Assembly (NCBI RefSeq): GCF_036924715.1
Contig: NZ_JAZHSB010000001.1
Span: 6,129,001-6,193,000, forward strand
Origin: Bradyrhizobium sp. AZCC 1721
Lineage (GTDB): Bacteria > Pseudomonadota > Alphaproteobacteria > Rhizobiales > Xanthobacteraceae
Direction of reading: 5' to 3'
DNA length: 64,000 nucleotides
The position numbers and the translations under genes are program-made. Of the stretch, positions 35,248 through 44,018 are shown in pieces. The notes beneath the pieces are model-generated. The model did no database searches. It had not been told where the DNA came from and worked only from the letters and a program-made list of their open reading frames with translations. Each line of letters opens with the position of its first letter. Positions within the stretch are counted from its first letter, which is position 1.

Positions 35248-36396
35248 ATGCGCAAGATGTTGAGTTTGACTGCCCTCATCGGCGGCCTCGTTGCGGCATC
35301 GACCGCACAGGCCGACATCACGATTGGCTTCGTGACGTCGCTCAGCGGGCCCGGCTCCTCGATCGGCATCCCATATGGACGCGGCATCCAGGCTGCGATG
35401 GAGTACAAGAACGAGGTCAACGGCGAGAAGATCAAGCTGATCCAGCTCGATGACGGCTCCGATCCCTCCGCCGCAACCCGAAATGCGCGCAAGCTGATCG
35501 AGGAAGAGAAGGTCGATCTCCTGATCGGCACCGCAACCGCTCCATCGACCATCGCCATGATGGCAGTTGCGACCGAACTGAAAGTGCCGATGATCGCCGT
35601 CTCTCCGGTGATCGGACAACCGAATCCGGCGGACCAATGGGGCATTTCCGTTCCGCAACCCGCTTCGCTGCTGGTCAAGGTCGTCGCCGATCGCATGAAG
35701 CGCGACGCGATGAAGAACATCGGCTATATCGGCTTTTCCGATGCCTGGGGCGATCTCGTCTACAACGGCGCCAAGGCGGTCGAAACCGAGGACGGCATCA
35801 AGGTGCTGACCAACGAGCGCTATGCGCGCGTCGATACGTCGGTCACCGGCCAGATCCTTAAGGTTCTTGCCGTCCGTCCGGATGCCGTTCTGATCGGCGG
35901 ATCGGGCACGCAGGGCGCGCTGCCGCTGCTCGCGCTCGGCGAACGTGGCTTCAAGGGCAAGACCTACGGCACGGTCGCGCTGGTCAATCCCGATTTCGTG
36001 CGCGTCGGCGGCAAGGCCGCGGAAGGCATTCAGGTCTCGGCCGGTCCGGTCATCGTGGCCGAGCAGCTTCCGGACAGCCATTTCGCCAAGAAGCTCGCGC
36101 TCGAATTCCGCGCCGCCTACCAGAAGGCCAACAATCTCGCGAGCACGGACGGCTTCTCGGCCTATTCCTTCGACGGCTGGATGATCTTCACGTCAGCCGC
36201 GGCGCGCGCGCTGAAGACCGCTAAACCCGGCACCATCGAATTCCGCAAGGCCCTGCGCGACGAGATCCTCAACACCAAGGAGCTCTCGGGCGTGCACGCG
36301 GTCTACAACTTCAAACCCGGTGCCTATCACGGCGTGGACGAGCGCGCGCTGGTGATCGTTCGCCTGGTCAACGGCGCCTGGACCTACCAGCCCTGA
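35248..36396 (+). CDS. Branched-chain-amino-acid-type ABC transporter substrate-binding protein
   Basis: A 382-residue periplasmic binding protein: signal peptide MRKMLSLTALIGGLVAAS with cleavage after AQA, then LivK-type lobes (IGFVTSLSGPGSSIG, IQLDDGSDPSAATRNARKL, MIAVSPVIG, YIGFSDAWGDLVYNG). It is a close paralogue of the protein at 28426-29583. It heads a rightward operon with permease, permease-ATPase fusion and ATPase, forming a complete importer. Given the surrounding catabolic genes the ligand is probably an aromatic acid such as an indole or benzoate derivative; this is inferred from context only. Confidence 0.92.
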   Translation: MRKMLSLTALIGGLVAASTAQADITIGFVTSLSGPGSSIGIPYGRGIQAAMEYKNEVNGEKIKLIQLDDGSDPSAATRNARKLIEEEKVDLLIGTATAPSTIAMMAVATELKVPMIAVSPVIGQPNPADQWGISVPQPASLLVKVVADRMKRDAMKNIGYIGFSDAWGDLVYNGAKAVETEDGIKVLTNERYARVDTSVTGQILKVLAVRPDAVLIGGSGTQGALPLLALGERGFKGKTYGTVALVNPDFVRVGGKAAEGIQVSAGPVIVAEQLPDSHFAKKLALEFRAAYQKANNLASTDGFSAYSFDGWMIFTSAAARALKTAKPGTIEFRKALRDEILNTKELSGVHAVYNFKPGAYHGVDERALVIVRLVNGAWTYQP

Positions 36397-36434
36397 GCGA
36401 TGCCGAGGCGTAATACGGAAGGACGACTGAGGGC

Positions 36435-37478
36435 ATGACGGCAGACATCGCAGCGATCCTTGCGATCGACGGAATAGCCACCGGGGCGGTCTACGCCCTG
36501 GTGGCGATCGGCACCGTGCTGATCTTCACCGTTACGCGGGTGATCTTCATTCCGTTCGGCGACATCGCAGCCTTCACGGCGCTGACGCTGGCGGCGCTGG
36601 ATGCCAAGCAGCTTCCCGGAACAGTCGGATTGGTTGTCGTGTTGGCGTGCATGGCCTGCGCGATGGAAGTCGTCTCGCTGGCGCGGTCCGGCGAGCTTCG
36701 CGCGGTGCCGAAGGCCGTCCTCTTCTATCTCGTGTTACCTCTGATCGTTGTCGGGACCGTCTGGCTGACGATGCGCTTTGCTCCGCCGATGCCGGTCAGG
36801 ATCGTGCTGGCGCTGCTCTTGATCATGCCGATCTCGCCGCTACTGGACCGGATCGTGTTTCGCCCAATCGCGGATGCCTCTGTTCTCCTCTTGCTGACCG
36901 TCTCGGTCGCGCTCCACTTCGCGCTGGTCGGACTTGGCTTGCTGTTCTTCGGCCCCGAAGGCGTCCGGACCGAGCCGCTGACGTCGATGGCGATGGAGAT
37001 CGCCGGGGTGCACGTCTCCGGACAGACGGTGCTGATCCTGGCCGCCGCGCTGGTGTTCAGCGGCCTGCTGTTTCTGTTCTTCGACTTCACGCTGATCGGC
37101 AAGGCGCTGCGCGCGACCGCCCTGAATCGGACCGGCGCCCGGCTGATGGGTATCAGGCCGGCGCGTGCCGGGACCATCGCTTACCTGCTGGGATCACTGA
37201 TGGCGGGCGTCTCCGGCATCCTCATCGCGCCGGTGAACACGATCTTCTATGACTCCGGATTTCTGCTCGGCCTGAAAGCCTTTGTCGGCGCCATCGTGGG
37301 CGGCATGACGAGCTACCCGGGGGCTGCGCTCGGCGCGTTCGGCGTCGGCCTTCTCGAAAGCTTCGCCTCGTTCCAGAGCAGCACCCTGAAGGACGTCATC
37401 GTCTTCTCGCTACTGATTCCCGTGCTGCTCTGGCGCTCGCTCGCCTCGCAACATTCCGAAGAGGAAGTCGAGGAATGA
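36435..37478 (+). CDS. ABC transporter permease, LivH type
   Basis: A 347-residue inner-membrane permease of the branched-chain amino acid (LivH) family with about nine hydrophobic segments. Family signatures include TGAVYALVAIGTVLIF near the start, GKALRATALNRTGARLMGI after the EAA-like loop, and FVGAIVGGMTSYPGAALGAFGVG near the end. It has a somewhat longer middle than classic LivH (~290 residues), with an extra hydrophobic stretch around residues 75-125. The stop overlaps the next start as ATGA, so it is coupled to the fused permease-ATPase gene. Confidence 0.9.
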   Translation: MTADIAAILAIDGIATGAVYALVAIGTVLIFTVTRVIFIPFGDIAAFTALTLAALDAKQLPGTVGLVVVLACMACAMEVVSLARSGELRAVPKAVLFYLVLPLIVVGTVWLTMRFAPPMPVRIVLALLLIMPISPLLDRIVFRPIADASVLLLLTVSVALHFALVGLGLLFFGPEGVRTEPLTSMAMEIAGVHVSGQTVLILAAALVFSGLLFLFFDFTLIGKALRATALNRTGARLMGIRPARAGTIAYLLGSLMAGVSGILIAPVNTIFYDSGFLLGLKAFVGAIVGGMTSYPGAALGAFGVGLLESFASFQSSTLKDVIVFSLLIPVLLWRSLASQHSEEEVEE

Positions 37479-39244
37479 CGCCGCAGCAGATTCGTCTCAT
37501 CATTGCCGCGGCGATCGCCTGCCTCGTGGCGGCACCCTTTGTGCTCAATCCGTTCAGCATCACCTTGCTGAACTATATCGGCATCTACTCGCTTGCGGCC
37601 ATCGGCTTGGCGCTATTGACCGGCGTCGGCGGCATCGTCTCGTTCGGCCAGGCCGCTTTCGTTGGCGTCGCCGCTTATGCGACAGCGTGGGTCACAGCGC
37701 TGAACGGCTATTCGCCCTGGCTCGGACTGGTGCTGGCCGTCATTCTGACCTGCAGCATCGCGGCAATCCTGGGCTTCGTGACGCTGCGCCTGGGCGGCCA
37801 CTTCCTGTCGCTGAGCACGGTCGCGTGGGGACTGGCAATCGCGTTCCTGTTCGGCAACATCCAGGGGCTCGGCCAACATAATGGCATCTCGGGCATTCCG
37901 CCGATCTCGATCGGCCCGTTCGCGCTGGTGGAGAGCCGGCAGATCTATTTCTTGATCTGGGCGATCGTCGTCGCAGTCCTCCTCCTCTGCTACAACCTTC
38001 TCGACTCCCGCATCGGCCGCGCGATGCGCGCGCTGCGCGGCGGCAACACGCTGGTCGAAAGCCTCGGCATCAGCGCCTTCCAGATCAAGCTGGTGACGTT
38101 TGTGATCGCCGCATTCCTCGGCGCGCTGTCGGGCTGGCTTTATGCCCATCTCGGCCGTTTCGTCAGCCCCGGGCCATTCGAGGCCGGCATGGGCATCGAA
38201 TATCTGATGATGGCGATGGTCGGCGGCGCCGGCAGTATTTTGGGCGGCGTGGTTGGTGCTGCGATCGTCACGCTGCTGAAGAACACCGTGCAGGATTATC
38301 TGCCGCTGATTGCGAAGGGCGCCTCCGGCCAGCTCGAGATCGTGGCGTTCTCGGCACTGTTCATTCTGTTCCTGCAGCGGGCCCGGCAAGGCATCGTTCC
38401 GTTTCTGTTAGGTTTCCTCCCGGACCTCAAGCAGTCCCGTCCGCAACCGGCTAACCCGCTGCCGCGCCGCGAGCAGCCGGCGCCCGGCACGCTTCTTCTT
38501 AAGGTGAGCGGCGCGCAGCGGCGGTTTGGCGGCCTCGTCGCCGTCAACAATGTCAGCTTCGAAGTGAGGTCCGGCGAGATCCTCGGGCTGATCGGGCCGA
38601 ATGGCGCCGGCAAAACCACGATGTTCAACCTGCTCACAGGGGCGCTGCGCGCGAACAGCGGCGAGATCGCTTTCGCGGGACACTCCATCACCCACGACCA
38701 GCAATTCCACATCGCTCGCTCCGGCATCTCCCGCACCTTCCAGCACGTCAAGCTGCGCCCGCGCATGACGCTGCTCGACAACGTGCTGCTCGGCACCTAT
38801 TCGCGCACCAAGACCGGCCTGCTCGCCGGCGCGCTCCGCCTGAATCAGGCGGAAGAGGCCAGCGCACGCTACGAGGCGTTGCAGCAGCTCGAGCGGGTCG
38901 GGCTCGGCGACAAGCCGTTCGAGCTCGCCGGCAACCTGCCGCTCGGCAATCAGCGCGTGCTCGAGATCGCCCGCGCGCTCGCAGCCGACCCGACACTGCT
39001 CGTTCTCGACGAGCCCGCGGCCGGCTTGCGCCGCCAGGAAAAGCTAAAATTGGCCGAACTGCTGCGGTCGCTTCGCGCCGACCATCTGACGATCCTCCTC
39101 GTCGAGCACGACATGGAGTTCGTGATGTCGCTGGTCGACCGCATCGTCGTGCTCGATTTCGGCTCAAAACTCTGCGAAGGCGAGCCGGCGGCAATACGCA
39201 ACGATGCCCGCGTCCAGGAAGCCTATCTTGGAGGTGTCGCGTGA
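37475..39244 (+). CDS. LivM permease fused to LivG ATPase
   Basis: A 589-residue fusion: residues ~1-310 are a LivM-type permease (LLTGVGGIVSFGQAAFVGVAAY, AMVGGAGSILGGVVGAAIV) and ~345-589 an ABC ATPase with Walker A GPNGAGKTT, Q-loop HVKLRPRM, Walker B LLVLDEPAAGL and H-loop LVEHDMEFV. The signature motif is unusual: LPLGNQRVLEIARAL, with PLGNQ where LSGGQ/LSYGQ is expected. Fusion of M and G is common in alphaproteobacteria. It is coupled on both sides by 4-base overlaps (ATGA upstream, GTGA downstream). Confidence 0.9.
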   Translation: MTPQQIRLIIAAAIACLVAAPFVLNPFSITLLNYIGIYSLAAIGLALLTGVGGIVSFGQAAFVGVAAYATAWVTALNGYSPWLGLVLAVILTCSIAAILGFVTLRLGGHFLSLSTVAWGLAIAFLFGNIQGLGQHNGISGIPPISIGPFALVESRQIYFLIWAIVVAVLLLCYNLLDSRIGRAMRALRGGNTLVESLGISAFQIKLVTFVIAAFLGALSGWLYAHLGRFVSPGPFEAGMGIEYLMMAMVGGAGSILGGVVGAAIVTLLKNTVQDYLPLIAKGASGQLEIVAFSALFILFLQRARQGIVPFLLGFLPDLKQSRPQPANPLPRREQPAPGTLLLKVSGAQRRFGGLVAVNNVSFEVRSGEILGLIGPNGAGKTTMFNLLTGALRANSGEIAFAGHSITHDQQFHIARSGISRTFQHVKLRPRMTLLDNVLLGTYSRTKTGLLAGALRLNQAEEASARYEALQQLERVGLGDKPFELAGNLPLGNQRVLEIARALAADPTLLVLDEPAAGLRRQEKLKLAELLRSLRADHLTILLVEHDMEFVMSLVDRIVVLDFGSKLCEGEPAAIRNDARVQEAYLGGVA

Positions 39245-39954
39245 CACAGATGTTCTCGATCGAGAATGTGTCGGTCGCCTACGGCAAGGTGGAGGCGGTG
39301 CGGAACGTCTCGCTTTCGGTCGAGCAAGGGCAGATCGTGACCGTGATCGGGCCGAACGGCGCCGGCAAGACGACGCTGCTGATGGCCGCCATCGGTCTGC
39401 TGAAGTCCACCGGACGAATGGTCTTTCAAGGCAACGATCTTGCGCGGATCGATGTCGAAGGACGTGTCGAACGTGGTCTCTGCCTCGTGCCCGAGAAGCG
39501 CGAGCTGTTCGCCGACATGTCGGTCGCCGACAATCTGTTGCTCGGCACCTACAGCCTGCGCGATCGCTCGACGACGCGCAAAAGCCTCGACGATGTGTTC
39601 GACCGCTTTCCGCGGCTGAAGGAGCGCAGCAAGCAAGCCGCCGGCACGCTGTCGGGCGGCGAGCGGCAAATGCTGGCGCTCGGCCGTGCGCTGATGGCGA
39701 ACCCGAAGCTCCTGGTGCTCGACGAACCCAGTCTCGGCCTTGCGCCGCTCATCGTCCGGGAAATCTTCCGCACCATCGCCTCGCTGCGGAGCCTCGGCGT
39801 GTCGGTCCTGCTCGTCGAGCAGAACGCCCGCGCAGCGCTGGAGACCGCGGATTACGGCTATGTGCTGGAAACCGGCGAGATCATCCAATCGGGGCCGGCG
39901 GACGCCCTGATCCACGATCCGAAGCTGATCGCGGCCTATCTCGGCGGGCATTAG
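39241..39954 (+). CDS. ABC transporter ATPase, LivF type
   Basis: A 237-residue ATPase: Walker A GPNGAGKTT, signature LSGGERQM, Walker B LLVLDEPSLGLAP and H-loop LVEQNARAAL, as in LivF. GTG 39241 overlaps the preceding stop. It is the last gene of the importer operon. A CCCCAT/ATGGGG hairpin at 39991-40013, without a clear U-tract, follows and precedes an IS5 remnant. Confidence 0.92.
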   Translation: MTQMFSIENVSVAYGKVEAVRNVSLSVEQGQIVTVIGPNGAGKTTLLMAAIGLLKSTGRMVFQGNDLARIDVEGRVERGLCLVPEKRELFADMSVADNLLLGTYSLRDRSTTRKSLDDVFDRFPRLKERSKQAAGTLSGGERQMLALGRALMANPKLLVLDEPSLGLAPLIVREIFRTIASLRSLGVSVLLVEQNARAALETADYGYVLETGEIIQSGPADALIHDPKLIAAYLGGH

Positions 39955-40038
39955 AGCAACTAAGAGCGGGACCAAAAATTGCGAAAACAACCCCATGCAA
40001 AGTAGAAATGGGGCCTCGCATCATCCGAACGACTAGAT

Positions 40039-40690
40039 CTAGGCCGCGGACTCATTACCCGCAGCCAGCCACAGCCTGATTGAAGCGAGTCGGATGAAGG
40101 CAAGGTAGTTGGCGGCAAGTTTGTCGTAGCGCGTCGCCACTCGACTACATTGCTTGATTCTGTTGAAGAAGCGCCCGACCCGATTGCGGGCGCGATATAG
40201 GTAAGAGCTAAAACAGATCGGCTCGCTGCGATTGCTTTTGGGTGGGATGTTGGTCCATGCGCCCTTCTTCACGGCAAGTTCTCTAATCCAGTCGGCGTCG
40301 TAGCCACGGTCTGCAAGCAGCATCGACCCAGGCTTCATGCGAGACAATAGCTTTCCAGCAAGCCGACTATCGTGAGCCTCGCCGGGCGTCAGCGCAAGCC
40401 GAACCGGCAGCCAGTTTGTATCGACGAGCGCATGAATCTTGCTGATCTGCCCGTGACCGCCTCATGCATTGCTTTGTATTCCCGTTGATGCAGGCTCCGT
40501 GCTGATGCACGCGGACAATCGACGTGTCGATCATTTGCACAGCGGCATCATGCGCACCTGCCAAGGCGTTCATGATCGCGGCCCACACACCTGCTCGTCG
40601 CCAGCGAACGAAGCTGTCGGGCAGATCGCGCCATGCGCAATCGGGGACGGTCTCGCCAAGATCGACCCGAACAGCCCTAACACGATGAGA
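40039..40690 (-). pseudogene. Decayed IS5-family transposase
   Basis: Pieces of one IS5-type DDE transposase lie in two leftward frames. The upstream piece has WRDLP joined by a deletion to FVRWRRAGVW, then AHDAAVQMIDTSIVRVHQHG; after a frameshift near 40450 the next frame continues SKIHALVDT, PVRLALTPGEAHDS, LLADRGYDADWI (second catalytic Asp) and the terminal RNRVGRFFNRIKQCSRVATRYDK. The first ~70 residues are missing. No terminal inverted repeats could be assigned. The element is inactive and marks an insertion or rearrangement point at the edge of the transporter operon. Confidence 0.85.
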
Positions 40691-40754
40691 TTACACGGAG
40701 CCGCTCGCGCCGATCCGGCGGGTCGTGACCGGTATGATCTAAGTCGTCAAGTGC

Positions 40755-41672
40755 TTAGGCGCCAAGGAACCGGACGATGTGGTCGCAGAACGTACTCTCA
40801 GCTTCCTCAGCAACGAAGTGACCGCTGTCCTCGACGACGACGCCCACATGTCGGTCGCAGCGCGGCGCGAGTTGCTGGGCGAGCTTGTCGCCGACGCTGT
40901 AGCGACCACCGATCGTCATCACCGGCATGACAAGCCGGCGATCACTCAACGAAGCCACCAGGGCGGCGTCGGCCTTGAGCGCCCGATAAAGGTTGAACCC
41001 GGCCGTCATCCCGCCCGGCTTCGCGTAATGCGAGGCGTATTCGGAGATCGCCTCGTCGGTCACCGCGTCCTTGCGATGACACCATGACTTGATCTGAGCA
41101 GCGATATAGTCGCGTTCGCGGCCCTTCGTTAGAAGTTCCGGAATCTCGGGCGCCATGTGGAACCCGTAGTGCCATAGGCCACCTCGCGATGCGTCCATGT
41201 TCTCCGTGCCCGGCACCGAACAATCGACGAGCACCAACCTCGAGACGGACTCCGGCGCCACAAGGGCGAGCACAAGCGCCGCCTTGCCGCCCATGTCGTG
41301 ACCGACGAGATGCGCGCGACCGTCCGCTTCCAGTTCGATCAATTGCCGGACGTCCTCGGCAATGTTGCGCTTGTCGTATCCAGAGACCGTTTTTTCCGAG
41401 AGGCCCGTGCCCCTGATGTCGGGCGCGATCAAGCGGTATCGGTCGGCCAGCCTGTGCATCACGCCTAACCATGCGAAGGACGTTTGTGGCCACCCGTGGA
41501 GCAGCACGACGGTAGGACCTGAACCCGCGACCCGATAATGAATGTCGCAGCCATTCAAGCGGGCAATCCGGGATTCAATCTCGCCAGAGCGTGCGAGAGC
41601 CTGCGGGGCGGTTGCGGCGGCGAGGATAGCGCCGGCCAGGGTCTTGAAAGCATTGCGACGTCCGATGTCCAT
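40755..41672 (-). CDS. Exported alpha/beta hydrolase (epoxide hydrolase/dehalogenase-like)
   Basis: A 305-residue alpha/beta hydrolase with a probable Tat signal: GRRNAFKTL followed by a hydrophobic run and ALA cleavage near residue 28. The cap-type fold shows LLHGWPQTSFAW (HGxP oxyanion motif), DIRGTGLSEK, the nucleophile elbow VGHDMGGKAA with Asp as nucleophile, and a C-terminal catalytic His in VVEDSGHFVAEE. Asp nucleophile and HGWP point to epoxide hydrolase or haloalkane/fluoroacetate dehalogenase activity. It lies between the IS5 remnant and an aldo-keto reductase gene, all leftward, in a short segment that may have been acquired. Confidence 0.88.
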   Translation of the reverse strand: MDIGRRNAFKTLAGAILAAATAPQALARSGEIESRIARLNGCDIHYRVAGSGPTVVLLHGWPQTSFAWLGVMHRLADRYRLIAPDIRGTGLSEKTVSGYDKRNIAEDVRQLIELEADGRAHLVGHDMGGKAALVLALVAPESVSRLVLVDCSVPGTENMDASRGGLWHYGFHMAPEIPELLTKGRERDYIAAQIKSWCHRKDAVTDEAISEYASHYAKPGGMTAGFNLYRALKADAALVASLSDRRLVMPVMTIGGRYSVGDKLAQQLAPRCDRHVGVVVEDSGHFVAEEAESTFCDHIVRFLGA

Positions 41673-41751
41673 GAGCGTTTTCCATTTTCATACTGTCGGC
41701 CCCAATTTGCCATGAGGCAGCACTGGCACCATGCTGCGCCTGGAAACCGTC

Positions 41752-42627
41752 TCAACCGGAGCTGCCGGCAAGGCCATTTAGCTCATCCATTGCATCATCC
41801 GGTAAATCGAGTTCGGCTGCGGCGAGATTCTCGCGCAGATGCGCGACGGACGAGGTGCCGGGGATAGGGAGGATGTTGGGCGCGCGTCGAAGCAGCCAAG
41901 AAAGCGCTACCTGCATGGGTGTTGCACCGAGGCGAGCAGCGACATCGGTTAGAGTGGACGATTGCAGGGGAGTGAACCCGCCGAGCGGAAAGAACGGCAC
42001 GTAGGCGATGCCGTCCCGGGCAAGGTCGTCGATCAAGGAGTCGTCAGACCTGTGGGCCAGATTGTATTGGTTCTGCACGCAGACGATCTTGCAAATCGTG
42101 CGTCCTTCCGCGACCTGCGTGGCGGTCACGTTGCTCAGCCCAATATGCCTTATCAGGCCCTGACGTTGGAGATCCGCCAAGACGTTCACCGGCGCTTCGA
42201 TCGAGCCCTCGGCCGGGCCATGCCGGTCGATCATGACGCGAAAGTTGACGACATCGAGTGCGTCGACCCCGAGATTGCTCAAGTTGTCGTGGACCGCCTG
42301 GGTGAGCTCTTCGCGCGAGAAGGCCGGATTCCATGAAGCGTCCGCGCCACGCCGAGCCCCGATTTTGGTGTCGATGACGAGATCCTTGGGGTAGGGGTGC
42401 AGCGCCTCACGGATCAACTGGTTTGTGACATGCGGGCCGTAGAAGTCGGCTGTGTCGATATGGTTCACGCCCGACGCGATGGCCGCTCGCAGGACAGCCA
42501 ATGCCGCGGCGCGATCCTTGGGCGGACCGAACACGTGGGGGCCAGCAAGCTGCATGGCACCGTAGCCAAGCCGCTTTACGCGGCGGCCTCCGAGGTCAAA
42601 GCTAGCGGTTGGGTCGGTGTTGGGCAT
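41752..42627 (-). CDS. Aldo/keto reductase family oxidoreductase
   Basis: A 291-residue AKR: the catalytic tetrad includes Asp/Tyr in HIDTADFYGPHVTNQLI and Lys in LVIDTKIGA; the usual catalytic His position reads VVNFRVM, as in many bacterial AKRs of the YdbC type. The C-terminal NADPH site is LPIPGTSSVAHLREN. It reduces an aldehyde or ketone with NADPH. It is divergent from a LysR regulator 96 bases away, the classic arrangement for a regulator controlling its neighbour, so substrate-induced expression is likely. It has no clear link to the auxin genes. Confidence 0.9.
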   Translation of the reverse strand: MPNTDPTASFDLGGRRVKRLGYGAMQLAGPHVFGPPKDRAAALAVLRAAIASGVNHIDTADFYGPHVTNQLIREALHPYPKDLVIDTKIGARRGADASWNPAFSREELTQAVHDNLSNLGVDALDVVNFRVMIDRHGPAEGSIEAPVNVLADLQRQGLIRHIGLSNVTATQVAEGRTICKIVCVQNQYNLAHRSDDSLIDDLARDGIAYVPFFPLGGFTPLQSSTLTDVAARLGATPMQVALSWLLRRAPNILPIPGTSSVAHLRENLAAAELDLPDDAMDELNGLAGSSG

Positions 42628-42723
42628 AGGTCATCTCCATGAAACCAATGGTCGGTAGGTAGACGTTGGCCGCGTGCTCGATAACTGGGTACAATCCGAA
42701 CGGGTCGTTCGGAGAAGCGAACA

Positions 42724-43659
42724 GTGAAAATCGATCTGGGTGAACTGAACGCTTTTGTGACCGTCGCGCGGGCCGGAGGCTTTCGCGACGGAGCTCGGTC
42801 GAGCGGGGCCAGTGCGTCAGGACTCAGCGAAGCGGTAACCAGGCTGGAAGCGCAACTCGGCGTCAGGTTGTTGAGCCGAACGACGCGGACCGTGGTGCCC
42901 ACTGAGGCAGGTCAGCGTCTCCTCGATCGGCTCGGGCCAGCATTCGCCGAGGTGGAGGCTGCAGTCGACGTCGTCAACAGCTACCGCGACAGGCCAGCGG
43001 GTACGTTGCGTCTCAACGTACCTGTCAGCGCGGCACGCCTCGTGCTGCCCACCATCGCGCCCCGCTTCCTCGCCGCCTATCCAGACATTCGGCTGGAAGT
43101 CATTGCGGAGAGTAATTTCATCGACGTTCTGGCCGCGGGTTGTGATGCTGGCATCCGATACGACGAGCGTCTGGAGCAGGATATGATCGCGATTCCAATC
43201 GGACCTCGCGTTCAGCGCTTCGCAACTGCTGCCTCTCCAAACTATCTCGATCGCCACGGCCGGCCCAATCATCCTCGCGACCTCCTTAACCACGCTTGTC
43301 TTGGCGGTCGTTTTTCGTCCGGTGCGATGGTGGCCCCGTGGGAGTTTGAACGGGAGGGCGAAATCGTTCGCGTCGAACCCAAAGGACCGCTGCTGGTCAG
43401 CGTCGGGACGGCGACAGATCTCGCCGTTGCCGCGGCCATCGCCGGTACCGGCATTGTCACCCTCTTCGAGGACTGGTTGCGTCCCTATCTCGCCAGTGGT
43501 CAGCTCGAGCCGGTCCTCGAACCCTGGTGGCAAAGCTTTTCGGGTCCCTTTCTCTACTATCCTGGCCGACGTCTCGTGCCGGCGCCGTTGCGCGCGTTCA
43601 TCGACTTCGTAAGGGATGAACCGTCGCACTCACCGCATGGAGCGATGCCCACCGCGTAG
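42724..43659 (+). CDS. LysR-family transcriptional regulator
   Basis: A 311-residue LysR regulator. The winged HTH covers residues ~1-60 (LNAFVTVARAGGFRDGARSS, LSEAVTRLEAQLGVRLLSRTTR, PTEAGQRLL), followed by a linker helix and a two-lobed effector domain (~90-295). It is oriented divergently to the aldo/keto reductase and probably controls it, with binding sites in the 96-base spacer. The downstream 359 bases hold no gene. Confidence 0.9.
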   Translation: MKIDLGELNAFVTVARAGGFRDGARSSGASASGLSEAVTRLEAQLGVRLLSRTTRTVVPTEAGQRLLDRLGPAFAEVEAAVDVVNSYRDRPAGTLRLNVPVSAARLVLPTIAPRFLAAYPDIRLEVIAESNFIDVLAAGCDAGIRYDERLEQDMIAIPIGPRVQRFATAASPNYLDRHGRPNHPRDLLNHACLGGRFSSGAMVAPWEFEREGEIVRVEPKGPLLVSVGTATDLAVAAAIAGTGIVTLFEDWLRPYLASGQLEPVLEPWWQSFSGPFLYYPGRRLVPAPLRAFIDFVRDEPSHSPHGAMPTA

Positions 43660-44018
43660 CCAATGCGTTCGCCAGCAGCGAGGCGCTCACATTTTGAGGG
43701 TTCAGACACGGCTCGAAGCGAATCCAGACGCCATGCGGGCGCGACGTGAGACAGTCGATCGGCACGAAATCGTTGCCAGTACCCGGAGCAATTCCACGAG
43801 TTTTTGGTATCTGAATTGGCCCGCTGGAAGGTCCGTAACGGGCAATATCCCGGTGATAGTCGTGCCCCGGGCGTGCTCAGGCCGGTTGCAGGTCGGCTCT
43901 TGGCCCATCTGCGACTTGGGAGAATCTCCGCTCTTGGGCCGCTGTTGGGGTGAGACCGGACACCAGTCGGCGAACCGCTTAATGAGTACATGCCCAAGCT
44001 AGCTAGGGCAGCGCCGCG
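43660..44018. other. Gene-free spacer
   Basis: No reading frame here looks protein-like on either strand, and I see no RNA gene or clear repeat. Composition is less GC-rich than the flanking catabolic genes, consistent with the boundary of the IS5/hydrolase/LysR segment. Confidence 0.5.

Noticed and set aside
43557..43997. Leftward frames in the spacer after the LysR gene
   Set aside because: They overlap the LysR 3' end and are compositionally random; no start signal.
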